From assembly GCA_963715745.1 (NCBI GenBank), contig OY970271.1:186001-250000 (forward strand): 64,000 bases of DNA, in the 5' to 3' direction. Every line of letters starts with the position of its first letter. Within the stretch, counting starts at the first letter, position 1. Positions 9,511-17,695 of this stretch are shown piece by piece. The notes below the pieces were generated by a model. It made no database searches and was not told where the DNA came from. It worked only from the letters and a program-made list of their open reading frames with translations. The translations under genes and the position numbers were made by a program. This DNA is from CAWGJF01 sp963715745. Its GTDB lineage: Bacteria; Bacteroidota; Ignavibacteria; Ignavibacteriales; Ignavibacteriaceae.

Positions 9511-9918
9511 TTATTTAACTTCAGATGCAATTGTAGTTGGAGTAATAGTAGTTTCAACATGCCAAGCTGTATACCCTGCTCTGGATGCATCACCATTTAA
9601 TACTACCTGACTATCAGATAATGTAGTAACTGTCCACTCACAATCTGTTGAAGTGGTTAAGTTTGATGGAAGACCATTAAAATAATCACCAAAATCAGTT
9701 CCGTTAGGTCCGTTGGTCCAGGTATTTCCGCCGCCGCCCATTGCGACCGGTTTCTTATAATACTGCTGAGCCATTGCTCCGAGGTTTGTACCCTGGGAAA
9801 CTATTGAATCCTGGGTTGAAGTTTCAGCGTTAGCATTGAAGAGGTTGATACCTACAACTACTGCTACACCAACTATGATAACGCCAAGTACGATTAAGAG
9901 AAGTTGTTGTTGACCCAT
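9511..9918 (-). CDS. Small pilin-like protein, MGQQQLLL type (paralogue 1)
   Basis: The 135-residue protein starts MGQQQLLLIVLGVIIVGVAVV, a short polar head followed by one long hydrophobic helix (4-27). A globular region carries YYKKP and a glycine cluster AMGGGGNTW (about 58-68). This looks like a type IV pilin or pseudopilin whose leader would be only Met-Gly, with cleavage after Gly2 and Gln at +1. The usual Glu at mature position 5 is absent (Leu). The gene has a clear RBS (AGGAG, 8 bp from ATG), and its own terminator follows. The second copy lies 41 bp upstream. Its position next to pilus assembly genes supports a pilin role, but no family was confirmed. Confidence 0.6.
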   Translation of the reverse strand: MGQQQLLLIVLGVIIVGVAVVVGINLFNANAETSTQDSIVSQGTNLGAMAQQYYKKPVAMGGGGNTWTNGPNGTDFGDYFNGLPSNLTTSTDCEWTVTTLSDSQVVLNGDASRAGYTAWHVETTITPTTIASEVK

Positions 9919-9959
9919 TTTTTAACTCCTATATTTGTTTGTGTTGTTAATTAAGTATA

Positions 9960-10337
9960 TTAGTGAATTATTATTGAATGAAATCCGCTATCAGAAACTA
10001 CTGTTTCAACTTTTATAGTATCAATTCCTACTACCTCAGTTCCCGTGCCAGTTATAGTAACCTCCTGATCAGTTACATTTGCAACGTAAGACCCAGCTTC
10101 AGTGGTTTGCATCATAGCAGGAATCTGCCAGCCCTGGAAAGAATTACCGCCGCCATTCATTTCACGTGGTCTTTTGTAATAGCCAAGAGCATGTGAGGCA
10201 ATGTTTGTAGATTCGCTTATTAGCAAATCACGTTTTGACTCAACTGCAGCTCCTCTGAATAATCCCATTGCAAACAGTACGGCAGTACCTATGATTATTA
10301 CTGCAAGCACTAATAAAAGTAACTGTTGCTGACCCAA
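9960..10337 (-). CDS. Small pilin-like protein, MGQQQLLL type (paralogue 2)
   Basis: The 125-residue paralogue starts at TTG (10337-10335) with AGGAA 8 bp upstream. It opens MGQQQLLLLVLAVIIIGTAVL like its neighbour. It repeats the motif as YYKRPREMNGGGNSFQGW, so the Tyr-Tyr-Lys-x-Pro and GGGN features are conserved while the C-terminal half is divergent. The two genes probably form a bicistron ending at the 9457-9483 terminator. The likely role is a minor or major pilin of the adjacent assembly system. The choice of TTG rests on the matching N-terminus of the other copy. Confidence 0.58.
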   Translation of the reverse strand: MGQQQLLLLVLAVIIIGTAVLFAMGLFRGAAVESKRDLLISESTNIASHALGYYKRPREMNGGGNSFQGWQIPAMMQTTEAGSYVANVTDQEVTITGTGTEVVGIDTIKVETVVSDSGFHSIIIH

Positions 10338-10728
10338 AGTGTTATTTCCTGGTTGTTAATAATTTACGGCAGAGCCATATTTTGTCGTATACTACCAAAA
10401 AAATATGCCAACCATGATATTGTTTACTTTTTAATCTTATTCAGTATTAATCACTCAGAATAATTACTATTGTAACTATTACAGGTAATTTTTTCAGATT
10501 AGGTAAAGAGTGACAAAGATTTAATTTTAGATAAAAAGCTTACAAATAAGTCAACTAATAAAATTGAAATGCACCAGGTTTTAAGAAAATTTGTAGGGCG
10601 TAAAAACTAATAATTGAGACCAATTATTATTCGTAAAGAAGGTCATAAAGGCAAGTTATATTTTCCTATTTCAGAATTAATTACCGGTAAATTGTTTTTA
10701 TTCCATTGATTTGTCTCATTTATATAAT
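10338..10728. other. Intergenic region, 391 bp, with one AT-rich hairpin
   Basis: No coding frame is supported. It holds the leader of the pilin-like pair and a perfect 8-bp inverted repeat AATAATTG-AGAC-CAATTATT at 10609-10628. On the minus strand this is followed by AGTTTTTA and could weakly terminate the gene ending at 10729. Confidence 0.35.
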
Positions 10729-12576
10729 CTAAATCAATCCCCATTTGTCTAGAGCATTTATTGTTTTTTGAGAAATGGTATAGTCTTTAAAAGTGTTTTT
10801 GATCAGCCTATAAAAGTAAAGTGCTTGTTTAGTTTTGTTAAAATTCAATTCATAAAATATTCTTTGCTCCAGCATAAAAGGTATAAGTGTATAAATATAA
10901 GCGTCAAATTTATCTAAGTGGTGATCATTAAATCTAATCTTAAATTCATCCAGGTTAAGGGGATAATATTTGTTATCAAATTCAAGCCGGTAATAATAAG
11001 GATATGGAATTAGTGCAGAACCGGGTGGTAAAGTAATTTTACCTGAGCGTACTTGATGAATAGCTACATCAAATGAAATATAAAGATTATTTCTTTTCAT
11101 TAAGGTTGAATTTACACGGTCAAATATGCCCTTGTTATATTTCCCGTTATACCAGTCATGATTAAATACTCCCCAAGGACTAATAACGGAAACATCTTTT
11201 CTTATATTTTCTACATCTTTGTAGTAAAGATTGGGGGAGATAAATACACTCCACTTATCAGTCAACAGAACGGAATTTAATGGTAATTCTTCAATAGAAG
11301 CCTTATAAAAATCTTCAAAAATGTAAAAATTGGAACGATCAGCGTACCTGTAATTTGTCACAAACTGAATAATTACAATTAGACCGATAAAAATCACAAA
11401 AGCAGTTTTAAGAAATTTTTTATCCACTATAATTTTCAGAATTAAAATTATCGGTGTAATCGATAGTATACTTAAAACTATAAAAGGAACTAAAAAATAT
11501 TCATTTATATCAGGGATCTTATAGCTCAGTGCCAAGGTTACTGAAACAACTATTATTAATAAAAAATAAGAAATGACTTCCTTCCTGAAAAAAAATAATA
11601 GAAGCAATCCTGCAGTACCAAACAAAAATGTAAAATCCCCGGCTGAAAAACTATCTTTTGAAAAATTAAAGCTTAACATTTTTGCTAAAGTTGAAGTCTG
11701 CTCTTTGGCACTTTCAGTACCTTGAAACATGTACCTTGAATATTCTTTTGCGGTCAGATGATCAAATAATGAACTAATATTTGTAACGCCGCCAAATGAC
11801 CAGGGTGGATTCATATTTGCTCTTAGCATAAGACCTGAATAAAAAAACAGCGACACAACAGCCATAATTGAAAGGAGTATCAGGATAGATTTTAAACTTT
11901 TTTTTTTGATTCCTGTGGTAAAGAAAAATATTACAATTGTTGCGGGAATTAAATATAAGGTCATCATATGATTGGCAAAACCTAATCCCAGGAACAAGAA
12001 GACAATCCACCATTTTTTGAAAGCCGAAGTTTTGTTCTCGTTTCCTTCCGCCTGTTTTTGTTTATATTGAATGAAAATTTTCAGTGTGAAGTATATTATT
12101 ATTGATGTTATAAATATCTGCAGAGAATAGACCTCGACCCTTGTACTTTGCAGCCAGAATGTTGCGCTGTATGCAAGCATTAAACCTGAGAATACCGATG
12201 CTAATATTTTATCAGCAGTTTTTATTTGTATGGATTTCAGTAATGATTTCCCCTTCTTGCCAAGTAATAAATACAAATTTTCTATGATCATTGAGGAAAT
12301 TCTTATTACAACTATTATAGTTAACGTGCACCAGATTGCACAAAGTAAATTCAATTTGAAAATAGTTGTAAATGGTAATGGAATTTTATTAAAGAGATAT
12401 CCAACCAAAACAAACAACGGATAGCCGGTTGGGTGAGGTATGCTCAGTGTAGCCTGTGCCATTGCTAATTCACCGGAATCGTTTTCCCCAATAGAATGGC
12501 TTATAGTAAACAGGTAGGTAATAAAGACAATTATTCCGGTAATTTCAGGATAGTATTTTTGCAGGAATTTTTTCAA
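10729..12576 (-). CDS. DUF2723-family membrane protein (TMEM260-like glycosyltransferase family)
   Basis: The 615-residue protein begins with a membrane helix and the family signature ENDSGELAMAQATLSIPHPTGYPLF at about residues 32-56 (acidic pair in the first loop, then HPTGYP). About ten more helices and a soluble C-terminal tail follow. DUF2723 proteins are GT-C-fold enzymes related to eukaryotic TMEM260 protein O-mannosyltransferase, and are common in Bacteroidota. The start is TTG (12576-12574), with GGAGAG upstream. It is 57 bp after aspS on the same strand. Proximity to pilin-like genes suggests extracellular protein O-glycosylation, which is inference. Confidence 0.78.
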   Translation of the reverse strand: MKKFLQKYYPEITGIIVFITYLFTISHSIGENDSGELAMAQATLSIPHPTGYPLFVLVGYLFNKIPLPFTTIFKLNLLCAIWCTLTIIVVIRISSMIIENLYLLLGKKGKSLLKSIQIKTADKILASVFSGLMLAYSATFWLQSTRVEVYSLQIFITSIIIYFTLKIFIQYKQKQAEGNENKTSAFKKWWIVFLFLGLGFANHMMTLYLIPATIVIFFFTTGIKKKSLKSILILLSIMAVVSLFFYSGLMLRANMNPPWSFGGVTNISSLFDHLTAKEYSRYMFQGTESAKEQTSTLAKMLSFNFSKDSFSAGDFTFLFGTAGLLLLFFFRKEVISYFLLIIVVSVTLALSYKIPDINEYFLVPFIVLSILSITPIILILKIIVDKKFLKTAFVIFIGLIVIIQFVTNYRYADRSNFYIFEDFYKASIEELPLNSVLLTDKWSVFISPNLYYKDVENIRKDVSVISPWGVFNHDWYNGKYNKGIFDRVNSTLMKRNNLYISFDVAIHQVRSGKITLPPGSALIPYPYYYRLEFDNKYYPLNLDEFKIRFNDHHLDKFDAYIYTLIPFMLEQRIFYELNFNKTKQALYFYRLIKNTFKDYTISQKTINALDKWGLI

Positions 12577-12633
12577 AAGATATTTCTCTCCGTTGAAATC
12601 TTTTAGAATTCCAGAATTAAAAATTAAAAAATA

Positions 12634-14439
12634 TTACACTATCTTAATGTGTAATTCCTTCAATTGTTCATCACTTACAAACGATGGCGATTCATCCATC
12701 AAAGAGACTGCACTTGCAGTTTTGGGAAAAGCAATTGTATCCCGAATTGATTCGATACCGGCAAAGATCATAACCATCCTGTCGAAACCGAATGCAATTC
12801 CTCCATGCGGAGGTGCACCGTATTTAAATGCATTCATCAGAAAACCGAATTTACTTTCAGCTTCTTCTTTTGAAATGTTTAACGCTTTAAACATTTTTGC
12901 CTGTAAATCAGAATTGTGAATTCTAATGCTGCCGCCGGCAATTTCATTTCCATTGAGAACAAGATCGTAAGCTCTTGCTTTTACTTTTCCCGGATCAGTT
13001 TCCATTAATGGAACATCTTCAACCCTTGGAGAAGTAAACGGGTGATGCATTGCGTAGTATCTTTTTGTTTCTTCATCATATTCAAATAAAGGAAAGTCGG
13101 TTACCCAGAGCAAGGATGGCGGTGTATCATTTTTTACTAATTCCATTCTTTTTGCCATTTCAAGTCTTAAGCTTCCTAAATGCGAAAGTGTTTTGCTCCA
13201 CTCCCCTGCCAGAATTAAAATTAAATCACCGTCTTTGGCCGATAATGAATTTAACATATTTTGTTTTTCTTCATCACTTAAAAACTTTGCAGTTGGTGAT
13301 TCGACTTCATTCCCTTTTACCTTAAACCAGACTAATCCCTTGGCTCCTGCATTCTTAACAAATTCGGTAAGGTTATCAATCTGACTTCTGCTGTAATCTG
13401 CACATCCACTTGCAACAATTCCTGCAACTATTCCTTTCGGATGGTTGATGGTTGATGGTTGATGGTTGATGTCTTTTTGCATTCCAATTGTTTCGCTAAA
13501 TACTTTAAAATCTGAGTTTGCAAATACCGAATTCAGATTTTTGATTTTCATTTCAAAACGGCAATCAGGTTTGTCTGAACCGTAATTTTCCAATGCTTCG
13601 TCATAACTGAGTTTTGGTATCGGGAGTTTAAGATCAGCGTTCCAGATTTCCTTGAACAAAATTCTCATCAACCCTTCAACAACCCGGAAAATATTTTCCT
13701 GGTCCACAAAAGACATTTCAACATCAATTTGAGTGAATTCCGGCTGGCGGTCCGCGCGCAGATCTTCATCGCGGAAACATTTTACAATCTGGAAATACCT
13801 GTCAAACCCTGCAACCATTAATAACTGTTTATACTGCTGCGGCGATTGAGGAAGTGCATAAAACTTTCCATTATGTATTCTACTTGGAACCAAATAATCT
13901 CTTGCGCCTTCGGGAGTGCTTTTCATTAGCACGGGTGTTTCAATTTCTACAAAATTATTTTCATCAAAATATTTCCTGACGAGCTGGTACATACGATGAC
14001 GGAGCAAAAGATTCTTCTGAAGAATTGGTCTTCGTAAATCGAGATAGCGGTATTTCAATCTTAAATCTTCAAAGGCCTCCGTGTTATCTTTAATTGCAAA
14101 GGGTGGGGTTTCTGCTTCGTTTAAGATGATAACTTTCTTTGCCAACACATCAATCTTGCCTGTTTCTAGTTCAGCATTCACTGCGTTATCCGGACGCTTT
14201 CTCACAATACCTTCAACAGAAATAACAAACTCATTTCTTAATTCTTTTGCAGATTCAAAAACATCTTTATTATCTGTTTCTATAGCAACCTGTGTGATTC
14301 CATATCGATCGCGGAGCCAGATAAAAATCAATCCGCCAAGATCACGTCTCCTGTCAACCCAGCCATTCAGAACAACCAATTCGCCGGCATTTTTTTCTCT
14401 CAATTCACCGCAGGTATGCGTCCTGGTTTTAAAATCCAT
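12634..14439 (-). CDS. aspS: Aspartyl-tRNA synthetase
   Basis: This 601-residue bacterial-type AspRS has an OB-fold anticodon domain (about 1-110), motif 1, motif 2 CFRDEDLRADRQPEFTQ (221-237), a GAD insertion domain (about 290-420), and motif 3 with GIAFGFDRMVMI near the C-terminus. It charges tRNA-Asp. The anticodon loop reads RRRDLGG; Leu at that place is typical of discriminating enzymes, whereas non-discriminating ones often have His, so this one probably charges only tRNA-Asp. The GAD domain is interrupted at residues 322-334 by a low-complexity stretch (INHQPSTINHP) encoded by four tandem 7-bp repeats. The RBS GGAGA lies upstream of ATG. Confidence 0.95.
   Translation of the reverse strand: MDFKTRTHTCGELREKNAGELVVLNGWVDRRRDLGGLIFIWLRDRYGITQVAIETDNKDVFESAKELRNEFVISVEGIVRKRPDNAVNAELETGKIDVLAKKVIILNEAETPPFAIKDNTEAFEDLRLKYRYLDLRRPILQKNLLLRHRMYQLVRKYFDENNFVEIETPVLMKSTPEGARDYLVPSRIHNGKFYALPQSPQQYKQLLMVAGFDRYFQIVKCFRDEDLRADRQPEFTQIDVEMSFVDQENIFRVVEGLMRILFKEIWNADLKLPIPKLSYDEALENYGSDKPDCRFEMKIKNLNSVFANSDFKVFSETIGMQKDINHQPSTINHPKGIVAGIVASGCADYSRSQIDNLTEFVKNAGAKGLVWFKVKGNEVESPTAKFLSDEEKQNMLNSLSAKDGDLILILAGEWSKTLSHLGSLRLEMAKRMELVKNDTPPSLLWVTDFPLFEYDEETKRYYAMHHPFTSPRVEDVPLMETDPGKVKARAYDLVLNGNEIAGGSIRIHNSDLQAKMFKALNISKEEAESKFGFLMNAFKYGAPPHGGIAFGFDRMVMIFAGIESIRDTIAFPKTASAVSLMDESPSFVSDEQLKELHIKIV
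13440..13473 (-). repeat. In-frame tandem heptamer array inside aspS
   Basis: Four exact copies of the 7-mer AACCATC (minus strand; GATGGTT on plus, 13440-13467) plus a partial fifth copy. The unit length is not a multiple of three, so gain or loss of one copy would shift the frame of an essential gene. The unit resembles the AACAATT/AACAATG heptamers around the four-helix-bundle gene at 35.7-36.1 kb. Confidence 0.9.
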
Positions 14440-14584
14440 CTAAGAAAAGTCTCCTTTTTCGATTTATTTGATACGAAAATTAATCGTTAATAAATGTGCA
14501 ACCAAATAGTATAGGTTGATATTCAAAGCTGTGCATTCATCACATTTAATTCATTAAATAAGCATTTCTTCGTAACTTTAAATT

Positions 14585-15892
14585 ATGAACATAGTGGAAT
14601 TAATTAAGAAAAAAAGGGATGGGAAATCTCTTTTAAAAGAGGAAATTTACATCCTGGTTGATGGCTACAATAATCAGAAAATCCCGGACTACCAGATTTC
14701 TGCATTCCTGATGGCTGGTTTTATTAATGGTTTCAATTCTCCTGAAACTGCCGCTTTAACAAACTCAATGCTTCACAGTGGGAAAGTTCTTGATCTTAAA
14801 AAATTAAAAGGAGCTAAAGTTGATAAGCATTCCACAGGCGGAGTTGGTGATAAAACCTCTTTGGTTATTGCGCCGATTGTTGCTTCTTTGGGAATAAATG
14901 TTCCAATGATTTCCGGAAGAGGACTTGGACACACAGGCGGTACTCTTGATAAACTTGAATCAATTCCCGGGTTCAAAACAGATCTTAGTTTGAATGAATT
15001 CGTTACGCAACTAAAAAAATGTAACTGTGCTTTAATCGGTCAGACAGAAGAAATTGCTCCTGCCGATAAACTAATTTACTCACTTCGGGATGTAACCGGA
15101 AGTGTCGAATCAATTCCATTAATCACCACAAGCATTATGAGTAAAAAACTTGCAGAAGGTATTGATGGGTTGGTGCTTGACGTAAAAACCGGCAGCGGAG
15201 CTTTTATGAAAATTATGAAAGACTCCGAAGCCCTTGCCGATTCAATGATAAAAACTGCGAAAACCTTTAACAAAAAGGTAATTGCTTTTATTACCGATAT
15301 GAATCAGCCACTGGGAAATTATATTGGTAATTGGCTTGAGGTTTATGAATCAGTTCTTATTTTGAAAGGCAAACCTGCAGGTCCTGATTTGGTTGATATT
15401 TGTTTAAGCCTTGCCGGTGCGATGATTTATCTGGCAGGAAAAACTAATTCAATTTCTGATGGTAAAAAAATTGCCGATGGACAAATTAAAAACGGACGCG
15501 CATATAAAAAGTTTTTAGAGATTGTTAAGCTTCAAGGTGGAAATGTAAGTTATATTGAAAACCTCTCTAAATATCCCAAATCAAAATTTTCAAAAAAAAT
15601 TATTTCTCAAAAATCCGGATTTGTAAGTAAGATTGATACATATAAAATCGGAATGGCTTCACTTGAACTCGGAGCCGGAAGGAAAACAAAAGAAGATAAG
15701 ATAGATCCGAAAGCCGGAATGATTTTCAAAATAAAAATCGGACAAAAATTTAATAAGAAAGATGAAATCGCAGTGCTGTACTCTGATGACAAATCAAAAT
15801 TAAAAATTGCCGAAGAAATGATTTTGAACTCAATTTCCTTTTCTAAAAACAAAGTTCAGAAACCAAAATTGATAAAGAAAATTTTACATTAA
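14585..15892 (+). CDS. Pyrimidine-nucleoside/thymidine phosphorylase
   Basis: This 435-residue enzyme cleaves pyrimidine nucleosides with phosphate to base plus (deoxy)ribose-1-phosphate. The family signature SGRGLGHTGGTLDKLE is near residue 110, preceded by the phosphate-binding KHSTGGVGDKTS. A lid domain with SIPLITTSIMSKKLAEG and a C-terminal alpha/beta domain follow. The length fits DeoA/Pdp (about 430-440). It is divergent from aspS across a 145-bp gap. Pdp (uridine plus thymidine) and DeoA (thymidine) cannot be separated by eye. An SPFH gene follows after 23 bp. Confidence 0.9.
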   Translation: MNIVELIKKKRDGKSLLKEEIYILVDGYNNQKIPDYQISAFLMAGFINGFNSPETAALTNSMLHSGKVLDLKKLKGAKVDKHSTGGVGDKTSLVIAPIVASLGINVPMISGRGLGHTGGTLDKLESIPGFKTDLSLNEFVTQLKKCNCALIGQTEEIAPADKLIYSLRDVTGSVESIPLITTSIMSKKLAEGIDGLVLDVKTGSGAFMKIMKDSEALADSMIKTAKTFNKKVIAFITDMNQPLGNYIGNWLEVYESVLILKGKPAGPDLVDICLSLAGAMIYLAGKTNSISDGKKIADGQIKNGRAYKKFLEIVKLQGGNVSYIENLSKYPKSKFSKKIISQKSGFVSKIDTYKIGMASLELGAGRKTKEDKIDPKAGMIFKIKIGQKFNKKDEIAVLYSDDKSKLKIAEEMILNSISFSKNKVQKPKLIKKILH

Positions 15893-15915
15893 AAAAGATA
15901 AAAGGAGGAAATGCT

Positions 15916-16788
15916 ATGCTATTTATTTTAGCAATACTTGCAGTAATAGTTGCAGGATTTGTATACAGAAATTCAAAAAAAAGAATGCAAAAATCAGAAG
16001 CAAACTTTGCATTCATCGGAATGATCGTGGCAATTTTAGTTGCCCTGCTTCAATGTTTTACTGTTATTCCGGCCGGTCATACCGGTGTTATTGATTTTCT
16101 GGGTTATGTTAGTGATAATACGCTAAAGCCTGGAGTTAGCCTTGTAAATCCGATGGCAAAAGTAGAAAAGATGAGCATCAAAACGCAGGAATTGAAAGAG
16201 GTGATGAATGTTCCTTCTGAAGAAGGTCTTGGTGTTGAATTAGAGATCAGCTTACTCTTCAAACTGAACTCCGAAAAGGCAAATGATATTTATAAAACTG
16301 TTGGGCCAAACTATTCCGATATAATATTAGTTCCTCAATTCCGCTCTGTTGTGCGAGGAGTTACTGCAAAATATGAAGCAAAAGCACTTTACACCGCATC
16401 AAGAGAAAAGCTTGCCGGTGAAATTGTTTCTGAATTAGAAAAACTAGTTGGTCCCCGTGGAATAACAATTGAACAGGCGCCATTACGACAAATTACTTTA
16501 CCATCAAGACTCAAGCAATCGATTGAAGAAAAATTGCAGGCTGAACAGGAAAGCCAAAGAATGCAATTTGTGCTGCAGCGTGAAAGCCAGGAAGCAGACA
16601 GAAAAAGAATTGAAGCGAAAGGAATTGCCGATTTCCAGGAAATAGTTTCAAAAGGAATAAGTGAACAGTTACTTAAATGGAAAGGTATCGAAGCAACTGA
16701 AAAGCTGGCAAATTCAACGAACACTAAAGTTGTAATTATTGGCTCAGGAAAAGACGGATTGCCTATAATCCTGGGCGGGGATAAATAA
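15916..16788 (+). CDS. Prohibitin-like SPFH/Band 7 protein
   Basis: The 290-residue protein starts with two short hydrophobic stretches (MLFILAILAVIVAGFVY; about 35-50), then the SPFH domain (PAGHTGVIDFLGYV ... LKPGVSLVNPMAKVEKM) and a charged coiled coil (QEADRKRIEAKGIADFQEIV). This matches prohibitins, membrane-anchored scaffolds that oligomerise and often regulate proteases. A strong RBS (GGAGG) precedes ATG. It could be co-transcribed with the phosphorylase, with no obvious functional link. A second, different SPFH gene lies at 48.4 kb. Confidence 0.85.
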   Translation: MLFILAILAVIVAGFVYRNSKKRMQKSEANFAFIGMIVAILVALLQCFTVIPAGHTGVIDFLGYVSDNTLKPGVSLVNPMAKVEKMSIKTQELKEVMNVPSEEGLGVELEISLLFKLNSEKANDIYKTVGPNYSDIILVPQFRSVVRGVTAKYEAKALYTASREKLAGEIVSELEKLVGPRGITIEQAPLRQITLPSRLKQSIEEKLQAEQESQRMQFVLQRESQEADRKRIEAKGIADFQEIVSKGISEQLLKWKGIEATEKLANSTNTKVVIIGSGKDGLPIILGGDK

Positions 16789-16868
16789 TTATTGACCCGT
16801 TGGTCAATTTATAACTTGTATAGTAATTTACAAGTGTTTATTTTTTGAACTCATAAGTCAGAAAATAT

Positions 16869-17693
16869 ATGATTTCATTAATTGATTTTCTAAATATATT
16901 ACTTCCGTTTCTCTATCTCGCAACTTTTATAGTTTATTTCTATGATTTTATGCGGGATGAGAAACGGTTTGTAAATACAAAAAGATTGTTTCTTTTTATC
17001 ACCCTTATCGTTCATTTCATTTACATAGTGCTTCGGTATATTGCCTTTAATCACCCGCCAATCACTAATGTATTTGAGATATTTACGATTCTTGCTCTTT
17101 GCATTTGTTTCTCCTACTTCATTCTTGAACTGGTTACAGACATACGCGGAACAGGACCATTTATTATAATCATTTCTTTTGTGTTCCAGGTAATTTCCAC
17201 ATTGTTTATAGAAGATCTTGAAATTGTAAAAGAAGTATTAAGAAATAACCTTCTTGGTTCGCATGTAATAAGTGCACTACTTGGATATTCAGGATTTACA
17301 ATCTCTGCGGTCTATGGATTTTTGTACCTGGTTCTTTATAAAGACATAAAGTATAACCGATTCGGATTAATTTTTAACCGTCTTCCAAATCTGGAAGTGT
17401 TGGAAAAACTAAGTTACTACTCGGCAGTAATAGGATTTTTCGGAATTACTATTGCCATTATTATCGGCATTATCTGGTTGCCAACGGCTTTTCCAAATTT
17501 CTCTTATGCAGATCCAAAACTCATCGGCACTATTTTAGTATGGTTCTTATACCTGATCGGAATATCAAAAAAAATCTTTTCGAAATGGAGGGGACGTAAG
17601 CTTGTACTCTTATCCATTTCAGGTTTTTTGGTTGCGATTTTTTCCACCATCGTTTCTAACTTTTTAGCTCAAAGCTTTCATTCTTTTTATTGA
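16869..17693 (+). CDS. CcsA/HemX-like cytochrome c assembly membrane protein
   Basis: The 274-residue protein has about eight membrane helices and resembles the CcsA/ResC/HemX family. Visible pieces are NHPPITNVFEIFTILALCICFSYF and GSHVISALLGYSGFTISAVYGFLYLV, with the family's histidine before the helix. HemX of Bacillus lies just before hemA and affects glutamyl-tRNA reductase level; CcsA proteins handle heme for cytochrome c. Here the stop codon lies 2 bp before the hemA ATG, so coupling to heme synthesis is strong. CcsA and HemX cannot be separated by eye. It is the first gene of the hem operon. Confidence 0.75.
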   Translation: MISLIDFLNILLPFLYLATFIVYFYDFMRDEKRFVNTKRLFLFITLIVHFIYIVLRYIAFNHPPITNVFEIFTILALCICFSYFILELVTDIRGTGPFIIIISFVFQVISTLFIEDLEIVKEVLRNNLLGSHVISALLGYSGFTISAVYGFLYLVLYKDIKYNRFGLIFNRLPNLEVLEKLSYYSAVIGFFGITIAIIIGIIWLPTAFPNFSYADPKLIGTILVWFLYLIGISKKIFSKWRGRKLVLLSISGFLVAIFSTIVSNFLAQSFHSFY

Positions 17694-17695
17694 TT

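Noticed and set aside
9919..10450. Possible sigma-54 promoter (TTGGCAT region) upstream of the pilin-like genes
   Set aside because: The -12 GC element is not at the required 10-bp spacing, so the match is not better than chance.
14081..14443. 120-residue plus-strand ORF opposite aspS
   Set aside because: Serine-rich shadow of a certain gene, no RBS or homology pattern.
17690..17695. TTG start for hemA two codons upstream
   Set aside because: The ATG at 17696 gives the normal HemA N-terminus; the TTG overlaps the previous stop.
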